DNA of 64,000 nt from Glaciihabitans tibetensis (GCF_003003265.1 NZ_PVTL01000009.1:1-64000), one strand, 5' to 3'; positions 18,929 to 27,151 are shown, counted from the first letter of the stretch. Notes: a model not told the origin generated them from the sequence alone. Numbers and translations: made by a program.

Positions 18929-19783
18929 ATGACAAAAATCACAATGCTGGGTGTCGGGCGCATGGGTCACGAACTCGCCGTCCATCTCCTCGGCGCCGGG
19001 CACCAGCTCACCGTCTGGAACCGCACGGGTGCGGCAACCGACAGGATCGTGGCAGAAGGAGCGACTGCGGCGACGAGTGCGCAGGACGCAGTCGCTGGCG
19101 CCGACATCGTGATGACGGTGTTGTTCGGCCCTGATACCGTCCGCGACGTGCTGATGGGCGAGACTCCGGTGCAGTTCTCACCCGCAACGATCTGGCTCGA
19201 CGTCACGACCGTTGCACCGACGGATGCCCAGGAGTTCGAGGCCTGGGCGGGTGCCCGCGCAATTCGGTATGTGCACAGCCCGGTTGTCGGCACCCTGGCA
19301 CCCGCGCGCGCCGGCACGCTCGGGGTGCTCGTCGGAGGCAACCCCGACGACATCAACGAGGTGTTGCCCCTCGTGCGATTGTGGTCGGATCCGGAACGAA
19401 TCAGGATCGTCGACACCGCCGCCGCCGCCGCAACGGGAAAACTTATCGCCAACCTCGCGCTGGGTATCAGCCTGCAGGGCCTGGTGGAGGCGCTCCGCCT
19501 CGGAGCGGCCAACAATCTCACCGCTGCTGAGGTCTTGGCCATGCTCGACAAAACAGCCCTGAGCTTCGTCGCCGGGATGAAAGGGGACATGATCCGTGGT
19601 GGCAGCTTCGAAGACACGCAGTTTTCCGCAGACCTCCTCGCCAAGGATGCCCGACTGATGATCGCCTCGGCGGGTGCGCCGCTGCCCGCGGTGACTGCGC
19701 TGCTCGGGTCACTGATAACGGTGCAACGTGCCGGAGACGGAGACAGCGATATCGCGGTGATCACCCGGGCGGAAGTCGCGTAG
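18929..19783 (+). CDS. Beta-hydroxyacid-dehydrogenase-family NAD(P)-binding protein
   Basis: A 284-residue member of the 3-hydroxyisobutyrate / tartronate semialdehyde / imine reductase superfamily. The N-terminal Rossmann motif is LGVGRMGHELAVHLLGAGH with NRTG after the second strand, which suggests NADP(H). The catalytic Lys lies in AATGKLIANLALG. DAP-like substrate motif SPVVGTLAPARAGTLGVLVGG replaces the usual DAPVSGG loop, so the substrate may differ from hydroxyisobutyrate. In this operon it could reduce the keto or imine product of the flavin oxidase. Confidence 0.85.
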   Translation: MTKITMLGVGRMGHELAVHLLGAGHQLTVWNRTGAATDRIVAEGATAATSAQDAVAGADIVMTVLFGPDTVRDVLMGETPVQFSPATIWLDVTTVAPTDAQEFEAWAGARAIRYVHSPVVGTLAPARAGTLGVLVGGNPDDINEVLPLVRLWSDPERIRIVDTAAAAATGKLIANLALGISLQGLVEALRLGAANNLTAAEVLAMLDKTALSFVAGMKGDMIRGGSFEDTQFSADLLAKDARLMIASAGAPLPAVTALLGSLITVQRAGDGDSDIAVITRAEVA

Positions 19784-19842
19784 ACGCATTCTCTATACGC
19801 TGAAGCCAACGGTTGTAACGAATGACGAGGAAGCTTTCGATA

Positions 19843-20607
19843 ATGACAATAGATGAGGTGCCGCCACCTACGGCGCCCGGTGACGCGGCCGTGCCCCTCT
19901 CGGGATTCCACGTGCCGAGAACGATCGATGGTGAACGCCTCGTCGCTCTTTTCGCCTCCCTGGTCGAGCCAATCGCACGAGCCCTGCCGACGTCAACCGA
20001 GGTTGTACTACATGACCTCAGTCTGGTTCCGAACTCCATCGTCGCCATCTACGGAGAGGTGACCGGACGAAAGATCGGCGACCCGCCCACGGACGTGCTG
20101 CTGCAGCAGGCCATGCAGGGTTTCAACGACTACAACCTGAACTACGAATCGACGTTACCCAGCGGTCGCCGAATGCGATCCTCCACGATGATCATCCGTG
20201 ACGTGGCGGGCAATCCCGCGGCGGCATTGTGCATCCACACCGACATCTCTGCGTGGCTGTCGATCCAGAATCTCGTAGCTCAAATGGTCGGCGGGTCCCC
20301 TGCCGCGTCGCCGGCTCCTTCTGAGCAACGCACCGAAGTGTTCGTCAAGGACGTGGACGAACTGGCGGCACATCTCATTCACCAGGCGATCCTCGCGGTT
20401 GGCGTGCCCGTCGATGAGATGAAAAAGAAGCACAAGGTCAGCGTCGTCATCGAGTTGAAGGACCGAGGGTTCTTTATGCTCCGGGACGCGATCGAGATGA
20501 TCTCGGAGTCGCTAAAAGTGACGAAGTTCACCATTTACAACTACCTGAATGAGATCAGTCTGCTGGAGACCGGCACCGAACCCACGCCCTCAGCGGAACG
20601 ACTCTAA
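19843..20607 (+). CDS. DauR/YheO-type regulator with PAS-like domain
   Basis: This 254-residue protein has a YheO-like PAS domain (about residues 30-130: PTSTEVVLHDLSLVPNSIVA; LNYESTLPSGRRMRSSTMII; CIHTDISAWLSIQNL) and a C-terminal DauR-type helix-turn-helix (VIELKDRGFFMLRDAIEMIS; VTKFTIYNYLNEI). The known model, Pseudomonas DauR, represses D-arginine catabolic genes. It lies 59 bp after the operon in the same direction and probably controls it. ATG 19843 is preferred because GAGGAAG stands nine bases upstream; ATG 19822 is possible. Confidence 0.88.
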   Translation: MTIDEVPPPTAPGDAAVPLSGFHVPRTIDGERLVALFASLVEPIARALPTSTEVVLHDLSLVPNSIVAIYGEVTGRKIGDPPTDVLLQQAMQGFNDYNLNYESTLPSGRRMRSSTMIIRDVAGNPAAALCIHTDISAWLSIQNLVAQMVGGSPAASPAPSEQRTEVFVKDVDELAAHLIHQAILAVGVPVDEMKKKHKVSVVIELKDRGFFMLRDAIEMISESLKVTKFTIYNYLNEISLLETGTEPTPSAERL

Positions 20608-20631
20608 GTTCACGCGGGGCAGGCCTATCGC

Positions 20632-21597
20632 CTAGCGCTCGCGACGCGCCTCCTGTAGTTCGCGCGGCACGGCGATCACGTCGACGAGGGCTCCGTTGCG
20701 CCAGACCGTGATCTCAATGCGGCGGTCAATCGCATCCTCGACCATCAGCCGCTGGACGGCGGTGGTCGTCACGATGGGCTGGCCGTCGAGCTCGACCATG
20801 ATGTCGCCGCGGTGCAGGCCGGCCTCACCGGCGGGGCTTCCCGGCGAGACCCCGGCGACCTGCAGCCCTGTGGGCGACCCAATGCGGGCGGCAAGCGGAG
20901 GCGCGAGCGGAACCTGTACTCCCGCGATGCCGAGCCAGGCGCGACGTACCCGGCCGACGGTCATCAGGGTGTGGATGATTGCGCGCGTGCTGTCGTTGAT
21001 GGGCACGGCGAGGCCGAGACCGACACCCGCTACCGCCGTGTTGACCCCGACCATCCTTCCCCTCGTATCGGCGAGCACTCCCCCGCTGTTACCCGGGTTC
21101 AACGCCGCGTCACTCTGGATCACCTCGTCGATCACCCGGCCGGATTGCGTGGGGAGGGAACGGCCGAGGGCCGAGACGATCCCAGCCGTGACGCTACCGG
21201 CGAGTCCGTATGGGCTGCCGAGCGCGACCACGAGCTGACCCACCCGCAGCTGCGCCGCATCCCCCAGCTCAACCGGGGCAGGCAGGGTGCCGCCGGGCTT
21301 CGGCTCGGCCCTGAGTACCGCAAGGTCTGAGAGGGCGTCGCGTCCCACTACCCGCGTGGTCACCTCGGAGCCGTCCGCGAGAACGGCGGTCGCGGCATCC
21401 GCCCCCTCAACAACGTGTGCGCTGGTCAACAGGAAGCCATCGTCGGTGATGACGCTCGCGCTTCCGGACCCCCGCCCGCGCGAGGTCGACACGAGGATGC
21501 TCGCGACACTCGGCAGCACGGTCTCCGCGACGTGGATCACTGCGCGCGAGTACGCGTCGAGCGCATCGGCTTCGTTCTCAGGTCCGTCGTTGTTCAC
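20632..21597 (-). CDS. Trypsin-like serine protease with PDZ domain (HtrA/DegP-like), apparently cytosolic
   Basis: A 321-residue S1C protease. Catalytic residues are His61 (TSAHVVEG), Asp91 (LSDLAVL) and Ser171 (NPGNSGG); the PDZ domain spans about 220-300 (RRAWLGIAGVQVPLAPPLAA; GSPAGEAGLHRGDIMVELDG). Unlike most HtrA proteins it has no signal peptide or membrane segment, starting MNNDGPENEADALDAYSRAV. The GTG start has no ribosome site but a good -10 hexamer six bases upstream, consistent with a leaderless message. Quality control in the cytosol, or export by another route, are both possible. Confidence 0.9.
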   Translation of the reverse strand: MNNDGPENEADALDAYSRAVIHVAETVLPSVASILVSTSRGRGSGSASVITDDGFLLTSAHVVEGADAATAVLADGSEVTTRVVGRDALSDLAVLRAEPKPGGTLPAPVELGDAAQLRVGQLVVALGSPYGLAGSVTAGIVSALGRSLPTQSGRVIDEVIQSDAALNPGNSGGVLADTRGRMVGVNTAVAGVGLGLAVPINDSTRAIIHTLMTVGRVRRAWLGIAGVQVPLAPPLAARIGSPTGLQVAGVSPGSPAGEAGLHRGDIMVELDGQPIVTTTAVQRLMVEDAIDRRIEITVWRNGALVDVIAVPRELQEARRER

Positions 21598-21603
21598 ACA
21601 GGG

Positions 21604-21609
21604 ATAGTA
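21604..21609 (-). promoter_or_regulatory. -10 element for a leaderless htrA-like transcript
   Basis: On the minus strand TACTAT sits six bases ahead of the GTG at 21597, and no Shine-Dalgarno sequence is present. This spacing would place the transcription start on the start codon. Confidence 0.5.
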
Positions 21610-21645
21610 GGCACGACCGCACCTCGCGCGGGAGGGCGTTCACTG

Positions 21646-21676
21646 AGAGCGAGATCGTGCCAGAGCGAGATCGTGC
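21646..21676. repeat. 15-bp direct repeat
   Basis: AGAGCGAGATCGTGC occurs at 21646-21660 and 21662-21676 with one base between. The surrounding gap 21610-21914 has no gene I can support, although several short frames are open. Confidence 0.8.
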
Positions 21677-21914
21677 AAGGCCAGGTTCATCCTGAGGATG
21701 TAGACAGCGACGCCTTTGGCCCGATGCGGTGGATGCCGCGTTCCGCACAGGCTGGAACTATGAAAGCCACCGCCACGATGCTGGATCTGACGCCCGCCGA
21801 AGTTCCGGTCACTCGACTGCGCCCCGGCAGGCTGGAGCTGTCCGGTTCAGCCACCCATACTCAACGAAAGCGCCACCCCTATACCGGGTGGCCCAGGCGC
21901 CGCACACTGGGGCC

Positions 21915-22268
21915 ATGATCACTGAGTCCAGGAACGCTGAGGCCATGAACCCGCCGCAGAACTCGGCGTCATTGCGGGACTCGGTTGCGCGCGACGAAGA
22001 GGACCACAACACGACGTTGATCGCCCGGTCGATTGTGTACTACCGCGTCTGTGCGGTGGCCGCCCTGGTCTGCGCGCTCGGCAGCGGCAGCGTGGGCGTA
22101 CTCGCCTTGGGCAACGCCAGCGAGGGTCGCCTCGTGACGGTGCTGGGGTTTGTCATGATCACGCTTGCCATCGTGATGGCTGCCATGAGCGTCGCCTGCG
22201 CTCAGATCGCGGCCCAGCTGAGCGCCCGCGCCGCGCGGGCGCAGGGTGAGATGCACGAAGGTCGGTAG
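21915..22268 (+). CDS. Small two-helix membrane protein of unknown function
   Basis: A 117-residue frame from ATG 21915 with a charged N-terminus (SLRDSVARDEEDHNTTLIAR) and two hydrophobic helices, about 45-66 (VCAVAALVCALGSGSVGVLAL) and 73-97 (TVLGFVMITLAIVMAAMSVAC). The end is short and polar. Longer upstream starts give no hydrophobic or family signal. The stop codon lies inside a 17-bp tandem repeat, so the C-terminus may be set by the repeat. No family recognised. Confidence 0.6.
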   Translation: MITESRNAEAMNPPQNSASLRDSVARDEEDHNTTLIARSIVYYRVCAVAALVCALGSGSVGVLALGNASEGRLVTVLGFVMITLAIVMAAMSVACAQIAAQLSARAARAQGEMHEGR

Positions 22269-22311
22269 TTCGCGACCGTCGGTATTTCGCGACCGTCGGT
22301 AGTTCGCGAAA
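22261..22311. repeat. Three 17-bp tandem repeats spanning a stop codon
   Basis: Units GTCGGTAGTTCGCGACC, GTCGGTATTTCGCGACC and GTCGGTAGTTCGCGAAA run from 22261 to 22311. The TAG of the first unit ends the small membrane protein gene, and the array stops two bases before the NmrA-like gene's stop codon on the other strand. It contains the CGGTAGTT core also found in the repeats near 2.0 and 4.2 kb. Confidence 0.9.
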
Positions 22312-22312
22312 A

Positions 22313-23233
22313 TCAGCTAGACGTCGCAGCCCTTTCCTGAGTGAGGTGCGCCTGGAGGACGTCGCGGACGGTGGTCCAGGTGTGGGGGCCGTACCGGTCG
22401 TTGTCGACATGTCGTAACTGCGCTTGGCCGCTGAACATGCTGACGAAGTACTGCATTCCCTGCCAGGCCGGGAACGTCTCGTCGGGGTTCTTCGACAGCT
22501 GTTTGCCGACCTTGCTCATGACCGAAAGTGTTCCCGTTGTGCCAGCCCATTGCAGCTTGAAGGGAGTTCCCGTGAGCTCGGTCATTGTCCGGGCGACGTC
22601 TCTGGCTGAAACCTGTGCCCCGGCGATCTCGATGACACGTGGTGCGTCAGAGTCGAGGGCGGCGAGGGCCGTGACGCGGGCGACGTCGTCTTTGGTGGTG
22701 AAGTCGAGGATCTGGTCAGCGGACGACCAAAACAGGACCCGTCGCAGGCCGAAGAGGATCATGGGCGCCTCGTCGGTGAGCAGATCGGTGAACATGCCGT
22801 TGAGGATCGATGTCGCCTGGACGGGCGCGACATCGAGGTCGGCCGCAAACTCGCGACGGATTTCGAAGTTGCGGTTGCTGCCGGGGGTGATCTGGCGGTA
22901 GTCGGCGGAGTAGTCCGACGGGATGAACCGAGGTACCCCGGCTGCAACGGTCGCTTTCAGAAGGGCGCGCTGGGCATCGACGATGACGGGCCGGACGCCG
23001 CTGACCGCCGATACGACGACGTCGACGCCGGAGACGGCGGTGGTCAGAGCGGCGTGATCGGAGTACGCCGCGGTAACGATGTCGATGCGGCTGTCGTCAC
23101 CGTAGAGTGCGGCCGCGCTTCCGCTGCCGGGTCGGGTGAGGACTCGGAGCTGGACGTCGTGTTGGAGGAGTTCGCGGACGATGCGCTGTCCGAGGTCGCC
23201 GGTGGCGCCGGCGATGAGGATGGTGCTGGTCAT
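22313..23233 (-). CDS. NmrA-like NAD(P)-binding protein
   Basis: The 306-residue atypical SDR begins ILIAGATGDLGQRIVRELLQ, with RVLTRPGSG after the second strand, the isoflavone-reductase/NmrA pattern. SDYSADYRQITPGSN and FTDLLTDEAPMILFG follow. These proteins sense or reduce using NADP(H); the active-site Tyr-Lys of classical SDRs is not clear, so a redox-sensing role is possible. ATG 23233 is ten bases after the stop of the MarR gene, so they form an operon; the longer frame upstream overlaps MarR and is rejected. Confidence 0.87.
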   Translation of the reverse strand: MTSTILIAGATGDLGQRIVRELLQHDVQLRVLTRPGSGSAAALYGDDSRIDIVTAAYSDHAALTTAVSGVDVVVSAVSGVRPVIVDAQRALLKATVAAGVPRFIPSDYSADYRQITPGSNRNFEIRREFAADLDVAPVQATSILNGMFTDLLTDEAPMILFGLRRVLFWSSADQILDFTTKDDVARVTALAALDSDAPRVIEIAGAQVSARDVARTMTELTGTPFKLQWAGTTGTLSVMSKVGKQLSKNPDETFPAWQGMQYFVSMFSGQAQLRHVDNDRYGPHTWTTVRDVLQAHLTQERAATSS

Positions 23234-23243
23234 GGAAGATGTC

Positions 23244-23822
23244 TCATTCTGTTGTGGTCGAAGGGGTGGGTCGGCGGGATCGGTCGGGAGCGGCGAGGGG
23301 CTGCTCCAGGGCTGCTCGGGCGTCGGCGATGCAGGATTCGACGTTCCCGGCACCGAGCGCGACCCGGGCCAAGAGCCGGCGAAGCTGCGTCTGCTCGTCT
23401 GGGCCGAGGTGTCGCATGAGGACACCCTCGACGTCACGGAGCGCGACTCGCGCCGAGTTCAGCAGGGACCGGCCCGGATCCGTGGGGTGCACCTGACGGA
23501 TCCGTCGATCGGTCGGGTCGGGTCGCCGCTCGACGAACCCACCGGCCTCGAGGGCGTCGATGACATAGGTCATCTGAGTTTTGTCGATCCCGAGACGGTG
23601 AGCGAGCGCCAATTGCGAAGTAGGTTCTTCGGTCGTGATCGCCACGAGCACCTGATAACCGCGCGGCCCGCCTGGTACATCGGCGACCGCACCCGTGGCA
23701 GACCGCGAAAACCCCTGATACATCGCCGGCAGAGCCCAGCCGAGTTCTGTCTCAATCCCTCCGGCACCCCAATCGATCTCGGGTAAAGAGTCAGCCTCGC
23801 CGATTTCGGAAAAACTTGTCAT
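23244..23822 (-). CDS. MarR-family regulator
   Basis: A 192-residue winged-helix protein: helix-turn-helix LALAHRLGIDKTQMTYVIDALEAGGFVERRPDPTDRR with the DxRR wing. It probably represses its own operon with the NmrA-like gene, and perhaps the divergent PPOX gene. ATG 23822 is preferred to TTG 23858, since the shorter form begins near the family start, though neither has a strong ribosome site. The 35-residue tail after the last helix is Arg/Ser/Thr-rich. Confidence 0.88.
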   Translation of the reverse strand: MTSFSEIGEADSLPEIDWGAGGIETELGWALPAMYQGFSRSATGAVADVPGGPRGYQVLVAITTEEPTSQLALAHRLGIDKTQMTYVIDALEAGGFVERRPDPTDRRIRQVHPTDPGRSLLNSARVALRDVEGVLMRHLGPDEQTQLRRLLARVALGAGNVESCIADARAALEQPLAAPDRSRRPTPSTTTE

Positions 23823-23923
23823 GACGCGATCGTACCTGACAGAGATCGTCTTGTGCAAAGATGATCTACGAGCAACGTGTTTTACTACCGGATCGACCCG
23901 CGATGATTACCCCAGGAGACCCC

Positions 23924-24316
23924 ATGGCCTTGCCCGACGCCCTGCTCGACCTGCTCCTCAAGCCGAGTCCCTGCTTTCTCTCCACGATCATGAGTGACGG
24001 GTCCCCGCAGGTGACCGAGACGTGGGTTGGCACTGACGGCGAGCACGTGATCATCAACTCGGTGGTGGGGTTCCTCAAGGTACGGAACGTCGAGCGCGAC
24101 CCACGCGTGGCAATGGCGATTCAGGATCCCTACAACCCGTTCCGGTACATCCAGGTGCGCGGCGAGGTGATCTCGATGACAACGGAGGGCGGCACTGAGA
24201 GTATCGAGGCGCTGTCTCGGAAGTACACAGGGCGGCCCTACCCCTGGTATGGCGGCCGCGATCAGCAGCGCGTCGTTCTGACAATTAGGGCTAACAGCGT
24301 AAGCGGACAGGGCTGA
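23924..24316 (+). CDS. PPOX-class F420- or flavin-dependent oxidoreductase
   Basis: A 130-residue split-barrel protein of the pyridoxamine-phosphate-oxidase-like group: CFLSTIMSDGSPQVTETWV, INSVVGFLKVRNVERDPRVA, YIQVRGEVISM and YPWYGGRDQQRVVLTI. This pattern is typical of actinobacterial TIGR03618-type F420-binding reductases. ATG 23924 follows CAGGAGA by four bases; an upstream in-frame start at 23861 adds residues unlike the family. It is divergent from the MarR gene. Confidence 0.87.
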   Translation: MALPDALLDLLLKPSPCFLSTIMSDGSPQVTETWVGTDGEHVIINSVVGFLKVRNVERDPRVAMAIQDPYNPFRYIQVRGEVISMTTEGGTESIEALSRKYTGRPYPWYGGRDQQRVVLTIRANSVSGQG

Positions 24317-24350
24317 TCAGCCGAAATAGCGCTGTGACAGACAACTAAAA

Positions 24351-24395
24351 GGCCTCGCCCGCGACATCCACCGTGTGAATGACGCGGGCGAGGCC
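24351..24395. terminator. Bidirectional terminator between PPOX and sodA
   Basis: GGCCTCGCCCGCG (24351-24363) pairs perfectly with 24383-24395 over 13 bp, with a 19-base loop. AAAA precedes and a short CTT follows, so it can serve the convergent genes on both sides. Confidence 0.8.
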
Positions 24396-24453
24396 CTTGG
24401 ACAAGCGCCGCCGCTCCGGCCGGTGAAGGCCACGGCGACGGGTCAAGCGAGAG

Positions 24454-25083
24454 TTACGCGACGGGGATGATGAGGCCGGCGGTCTGCGTGGTGGCGCGGG
24501 TGAAGCGCTCCTGCACGTCGGCCCAGTTCGCGATGTTCCAGAATGCCTTGACGTAGTCGGCGCGCACGTTGAGGTAGTCGAGGTAGTAGGCGTGCTCCCA
24601 GACGTCGAGCATCAGGAGCGGAACGACGCCGGCGGCGAAGTTGGCCTGCTGGTCGAAGAACTGCTGGATGATGAGCGACTGGCTGATGGAGTCCCAGGCC
24701 AGAACGGACCAGCCGGAGCCCTGCACACCGAGGGCGACCGCGGTGAAGTGAGCCTGGAACTTCTCAAACGAACCGAAGAAGTCGTCGATGGCGGAGGCGA
24801 GCTCACCGGTAGGCTTGTCGCCACCGTTCGGGGAGAGGTTGTTCCAGAAAATGGAGTGGTTGACGTGTCCGCCGAGGTTGAAGGAAAGGTCCTTCTGCAG
24901 CTTGTTGACGTTGGCGAGGTTGCCGCTGTCGCGGGCTTCGGCGAGCGACGCGATGGCGGTGTTGGCGCCCGCGACGTAGGTGGCGTGGTGCTTGTCGTGG
25001 TGCAGTTCCATGATCTTGCCGCTGATGTGGGGTTCCAGCGCGGAGAAGTCGTACGGCAGTTCGGGAAGCGTGTAAGCGCTCAT
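24454..25083 (-). CDS. sodA: Superoxide dismutase (Mn/Fe type)
   Basis: This 209-residue cytosolic enzyme converts superoxide to oxygen and peroxide. Metal ligands are His28 (MELHHDKHH), His76 ([10 protein letters not shown]), Asp160 and His164 ([11 protein letters not shown]), the complete set. The GSGW segment near 122-125 is present. Manganese is likely for an actinobacterium but iron or cambialistic use cannot be excluded. It starts [20 protein letters not shown], as in the family. Confidence 0.97.
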   Translation of the reverse strand: MSAYTLPELPYDFSALEPHISGKIMELHHDKHHATYVAGANTAIASLAEARDSGNLANVNKLQKDLSFNLGGHVNHSIFWNNLSPNGGDKPTGELASAIDDFFGSFEKFQAHFTAVALGVQGSGWSVLAWDSISQSLIIQQFFDQQANFAAGVVPLLMLDVWEHAYYLDYLNVRADYVKAFWNIANWADVQERFTRATTQTAGLIIPVA

Positions 25084-25242
25084 GGTTACTCCAGTCCTTG
25101 AGGAGGCCGCGCTGGGACGCGCGAGCCGTCAGCTGTGCGTTTCAGCACTCTTCGACGCTAGCAGAGGCGAGCTATTTGACAACCGTTATGTAGAGAAGTA
25201 TCAGCCACGGAGGGAACGCACAGGAAGGCGAGGTTTCATAGA

Positions 25243-25259
25243 TAGACAACACTTGTCTA
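25243..25259. promoter_or_regulatory. Palindrome resembling the MarR site at 52061
   Basis: TAGACAA-CAC-TTGTCTA is a perfect 17-bp palindrome 55 bp before the alcohol dehydrogenase ATG. The same half-sites, with a 5-bp spacer, fill the promoter of the alpha/beta hydrolase at 52121. It is probably a repressor operator. The rest of 25084-25314 includes a TTGACA at about 25175 but no gene. Confidence 0.6.
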
Positions 25260-25314
25260 GTAAATAGGCACTTTGCTCCCACAACTCACGACCTCTCTTC
25301 TAAGGAACGTCATC

Positions 25315-26361
25315 ATGAAAGCTCTCCGCTACGTCGCCGTCGGCCAGGCCCCTGAGGTCGTGGACATCCCGATCCCCAAGCCCGGCCCCGGGCAGGTGCT
25401 CCTGAAGGTCACGGCCGCGGGAGTCTGCCATTCGGACGACTACGTGATGAACCTGCCCGAGAAGGACTATCTCGAGCAGAGCTACCCGCTTCCGCTGACG
25501 CTCGGACACGAGGGCGCCGGAATCGTGCACGAGCTTGGCGAGGGGGTCGACTCCACCCTCAAGGTCGGCGACGCCGTGGCGGTGTACGGGCCGTGGGGTT
25601 GTGGCCGGTGCCACAACTGTTCGATGGGCATGGAGAACTACTGCACCAACGCCGCGGCCGAGGGCATCCGCCCTCCCGGACTCGGCAGCCAGGGCTCGAT
25701 GGCCGAGTACATGATCGTTGACAACGCGCGCCACCTTGTTCCGCTCGGCGACCTCGACCCCGTGCAGAACGTTTCCCTCACCGACGCCGGCCTCACCCCG
25801 TACCACGCCATCAAGCGCTCGCTTCCGAAGCTTGGGGCGGGCACGTTCGCGGTGGTCATCGGAACCGGTGGGCTGGGTCACGTGGGCATCCAGATCCTCA
25901 AGGCGCTCTCCGGCGCCACCGTTATCGCCCTCGATGTCAACGACGAAAAGCTCAAGCTGGCCACTCACGTTGGCGCAGACCACGTTCTCATCAGTGACGC
26001 CTCCGCAGCAGACAAAATCCGCGAACTCACCGGTGGACTCGGCGCAAACGCCGTTTTCGACTTCGTCGGAGCGAACCCCACCATGGCTCTCGCGCAGAGC
26101 GTTGCCGCCCTCGACTCTGATGTCACCGTGGTGGGCATCGGCGGCGGTGCGATGACGATCGGCTTCGGAACAATCGCCTACGACGCCGCGGTGCGGGTTC
26201 CGTACTGGGGTTCACGCAGCGAACTCATCGAAGTTCTCGACCTGGCCCGCGCCGGCAAGATCAACGTCGAGGTGCAGACCTACAGCCTGTCCGACGGACC
26301 GAAGGCCTACGAAGACCTCGCCGCGAACAGCATCCGTGGGCGCGCGGTCATCGTTCCCTAA
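25315..26361 (+). CDS. Zinc-dependent alcohol dehydrogenase (NAD(P)+)
   Basis: The 348-residue MDR enzyme has catalytic zinc ligands in GVCHSDDYV and GHEGAGIV, and the structural zinc loop GCGRCHNCSMGMENYC with all four Cys. The Rossmann site is VIGTGGLGHVGIQILKAL with ALDVND, favouring NAD. The chain is full length for class I/III-like bacterial ADHs. ATG 25315 has AAGGA nine bases upstream. Expression is probably governed by the 25243 palindrome. Substrate (short-chain alcohol or aromatic alcohol) is open. Confidence 0.94.
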   Translation: MKALRYVAVGQAPEVVDIPIPKPGPGQVLLKVTAAGVCHSDDYVMNLPEKDYLEQSYPLPLTLGHEGAGIVHELGEGVDSTLKVGDAVAVYGPWGCGRCHNCSMGMENYCTNAAAEGIRPPGLGSQGSMAEYMIVDNARHLVPLGDLDPVQNVSLTDAGLTPYHAIKRSLPKLGAGTFAVVIGTGGLGHVGIQILKALSGATVIALDVNDEKLKLATHVGADHVLISDASAADKIRELTGGLGANAVFDFVGANPTMALAQSVAALDSDVTVVGIGGGAMTIGFGTIAYDAAVRVPYWGSRSELIEVLDLARAGKINVEVQTYSLSDGPKAYEDLAANSIRGRAVIVP

Positions 26362-26391
26362 CGAACGCTCCCCCAGCGGGGACGGCCACTG

Positions 26392-27102
26392 CTAGACGAA
26401 CCGGCCGCGCTCCAGGCGTAGTACGCGGTCGGCAGCGTTGATCACATCGGAGTCGTGGGTGGCATGAATGACGGTGGCGCCCCGGAGGGTCTCGGCGGCG
26501 AGTGCGAGTGCGATGAGTTCGCACGCCTCGTTGTCGAGACCCGCCGTCGGCTCATCGAGCAACAGAATCTGGGCGCGCTGGGCTAAGCCCTGTGCAACGA
26601 GCGCACGCTGACGTTGTCCGCCCGACAGCGCACTGAGCGGGCGTCGTTCGAATCCCTCAAGACCGACCGCCGCGATGCTGCTCGCGACGATGTCGCGATC
26701 ATCCCGAGTGAGCCTGCGCCAGGCGCCCCGCTGCGACCAGCGCCCCATCTCGACGACCTGCCGAACAGACAGCGGAAGGTGGTCGGGCACACTGCTGCGC
26801 TGCGCGACGTAGGCAACGCGGGCTCCGTCGAGCTCCACCGTTCCCGCACTCAGCGGCACCACCCCGGCGATCGCACCCAGCAGAGTCGACTTGCCGGATC
26901 CGTTCGATCCCGCCACCGCGGTCATCTGCCCGCTGGCGAACTCGATGGTTACGTCGTCGAGGCTGACCCGGTCGTCGTAAATCACGGTGACGCCACGGAG
27001 CCCGACGGTGATGGCTGCGGGTCCGGATCCGGATCCGGCGCGAACGCTATCTGACTCTGTGGTGGATGCTGCGCTCACGGCGGTCGGCGCGGAAAAACTC
27101 AT
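26392..27102 (-). CDS. aztA: Zinc ABC transporter ATP-binding protein (AztA-like)
   Basis: The 236-residue ATPase has Walker A GSNGSGKST, signature LSGGQRQR, Walker B ILLLDEPTAGLD and the switch ATHD, the layout of Mn/Zn-type (ZnuC/MntA/AztA) ATPases. About 30 Ser/Ala/Thr-rich residues precede the domain. It is transcribed away from the permease gene but shares its promoter region with a Zur-like box, so the importer is split over two divergent transcripts. A -10 TAGTGT six bases before the ATG and no ribosome site suggest a leaderless message. Confidence 0.9.
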   Translation of the reverse strand: MSFSAPTAVSAASTTESDSVRAGSGSGPAAITVGLRGVTVIYDDRVSLDDVTIEFASGQMTAVAGSNGSGKSTLLGAIAGVVPLSAGTVELDGARVAYVAQRSSVPDHLPLSVRQVVEMGRWSQRGAWRRLTRDDRDIVASSIAAVGLEGFERRPLSALSGGQRQRALVAQGLAQRAQILLLDEPTAGLDNEACELIALALAAETLRGATVIHATHDSDVINAADRVLRLERGRFV

Positions 27103-27145
27103 GACCCTACACTAACAGGAACGATAACCATTCTCATGTAGGGTC
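27103..27145. promoter_or_regulatory. Divergent promoter with Zur-like box
   Basis: GACCCTAC (27103-27110) and GTAGGGTC (27138-27145) form an inverted repeat, each arm overlapping a -10-like hexamer of one gene (TAGTGT minus, TAGGGT plus). Between them, about 27117-27137, read on the minus strand, ATGAGAATGGTTATCGTTCC resembles actinobacterial Zur/Fur-type boxes (TGA-AAT-N-ATT-TCA class). Zinc-bound Zur would then block both transcripts. Confidence 0.6.
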
Positions 27146-27151
27146 CTTTTC

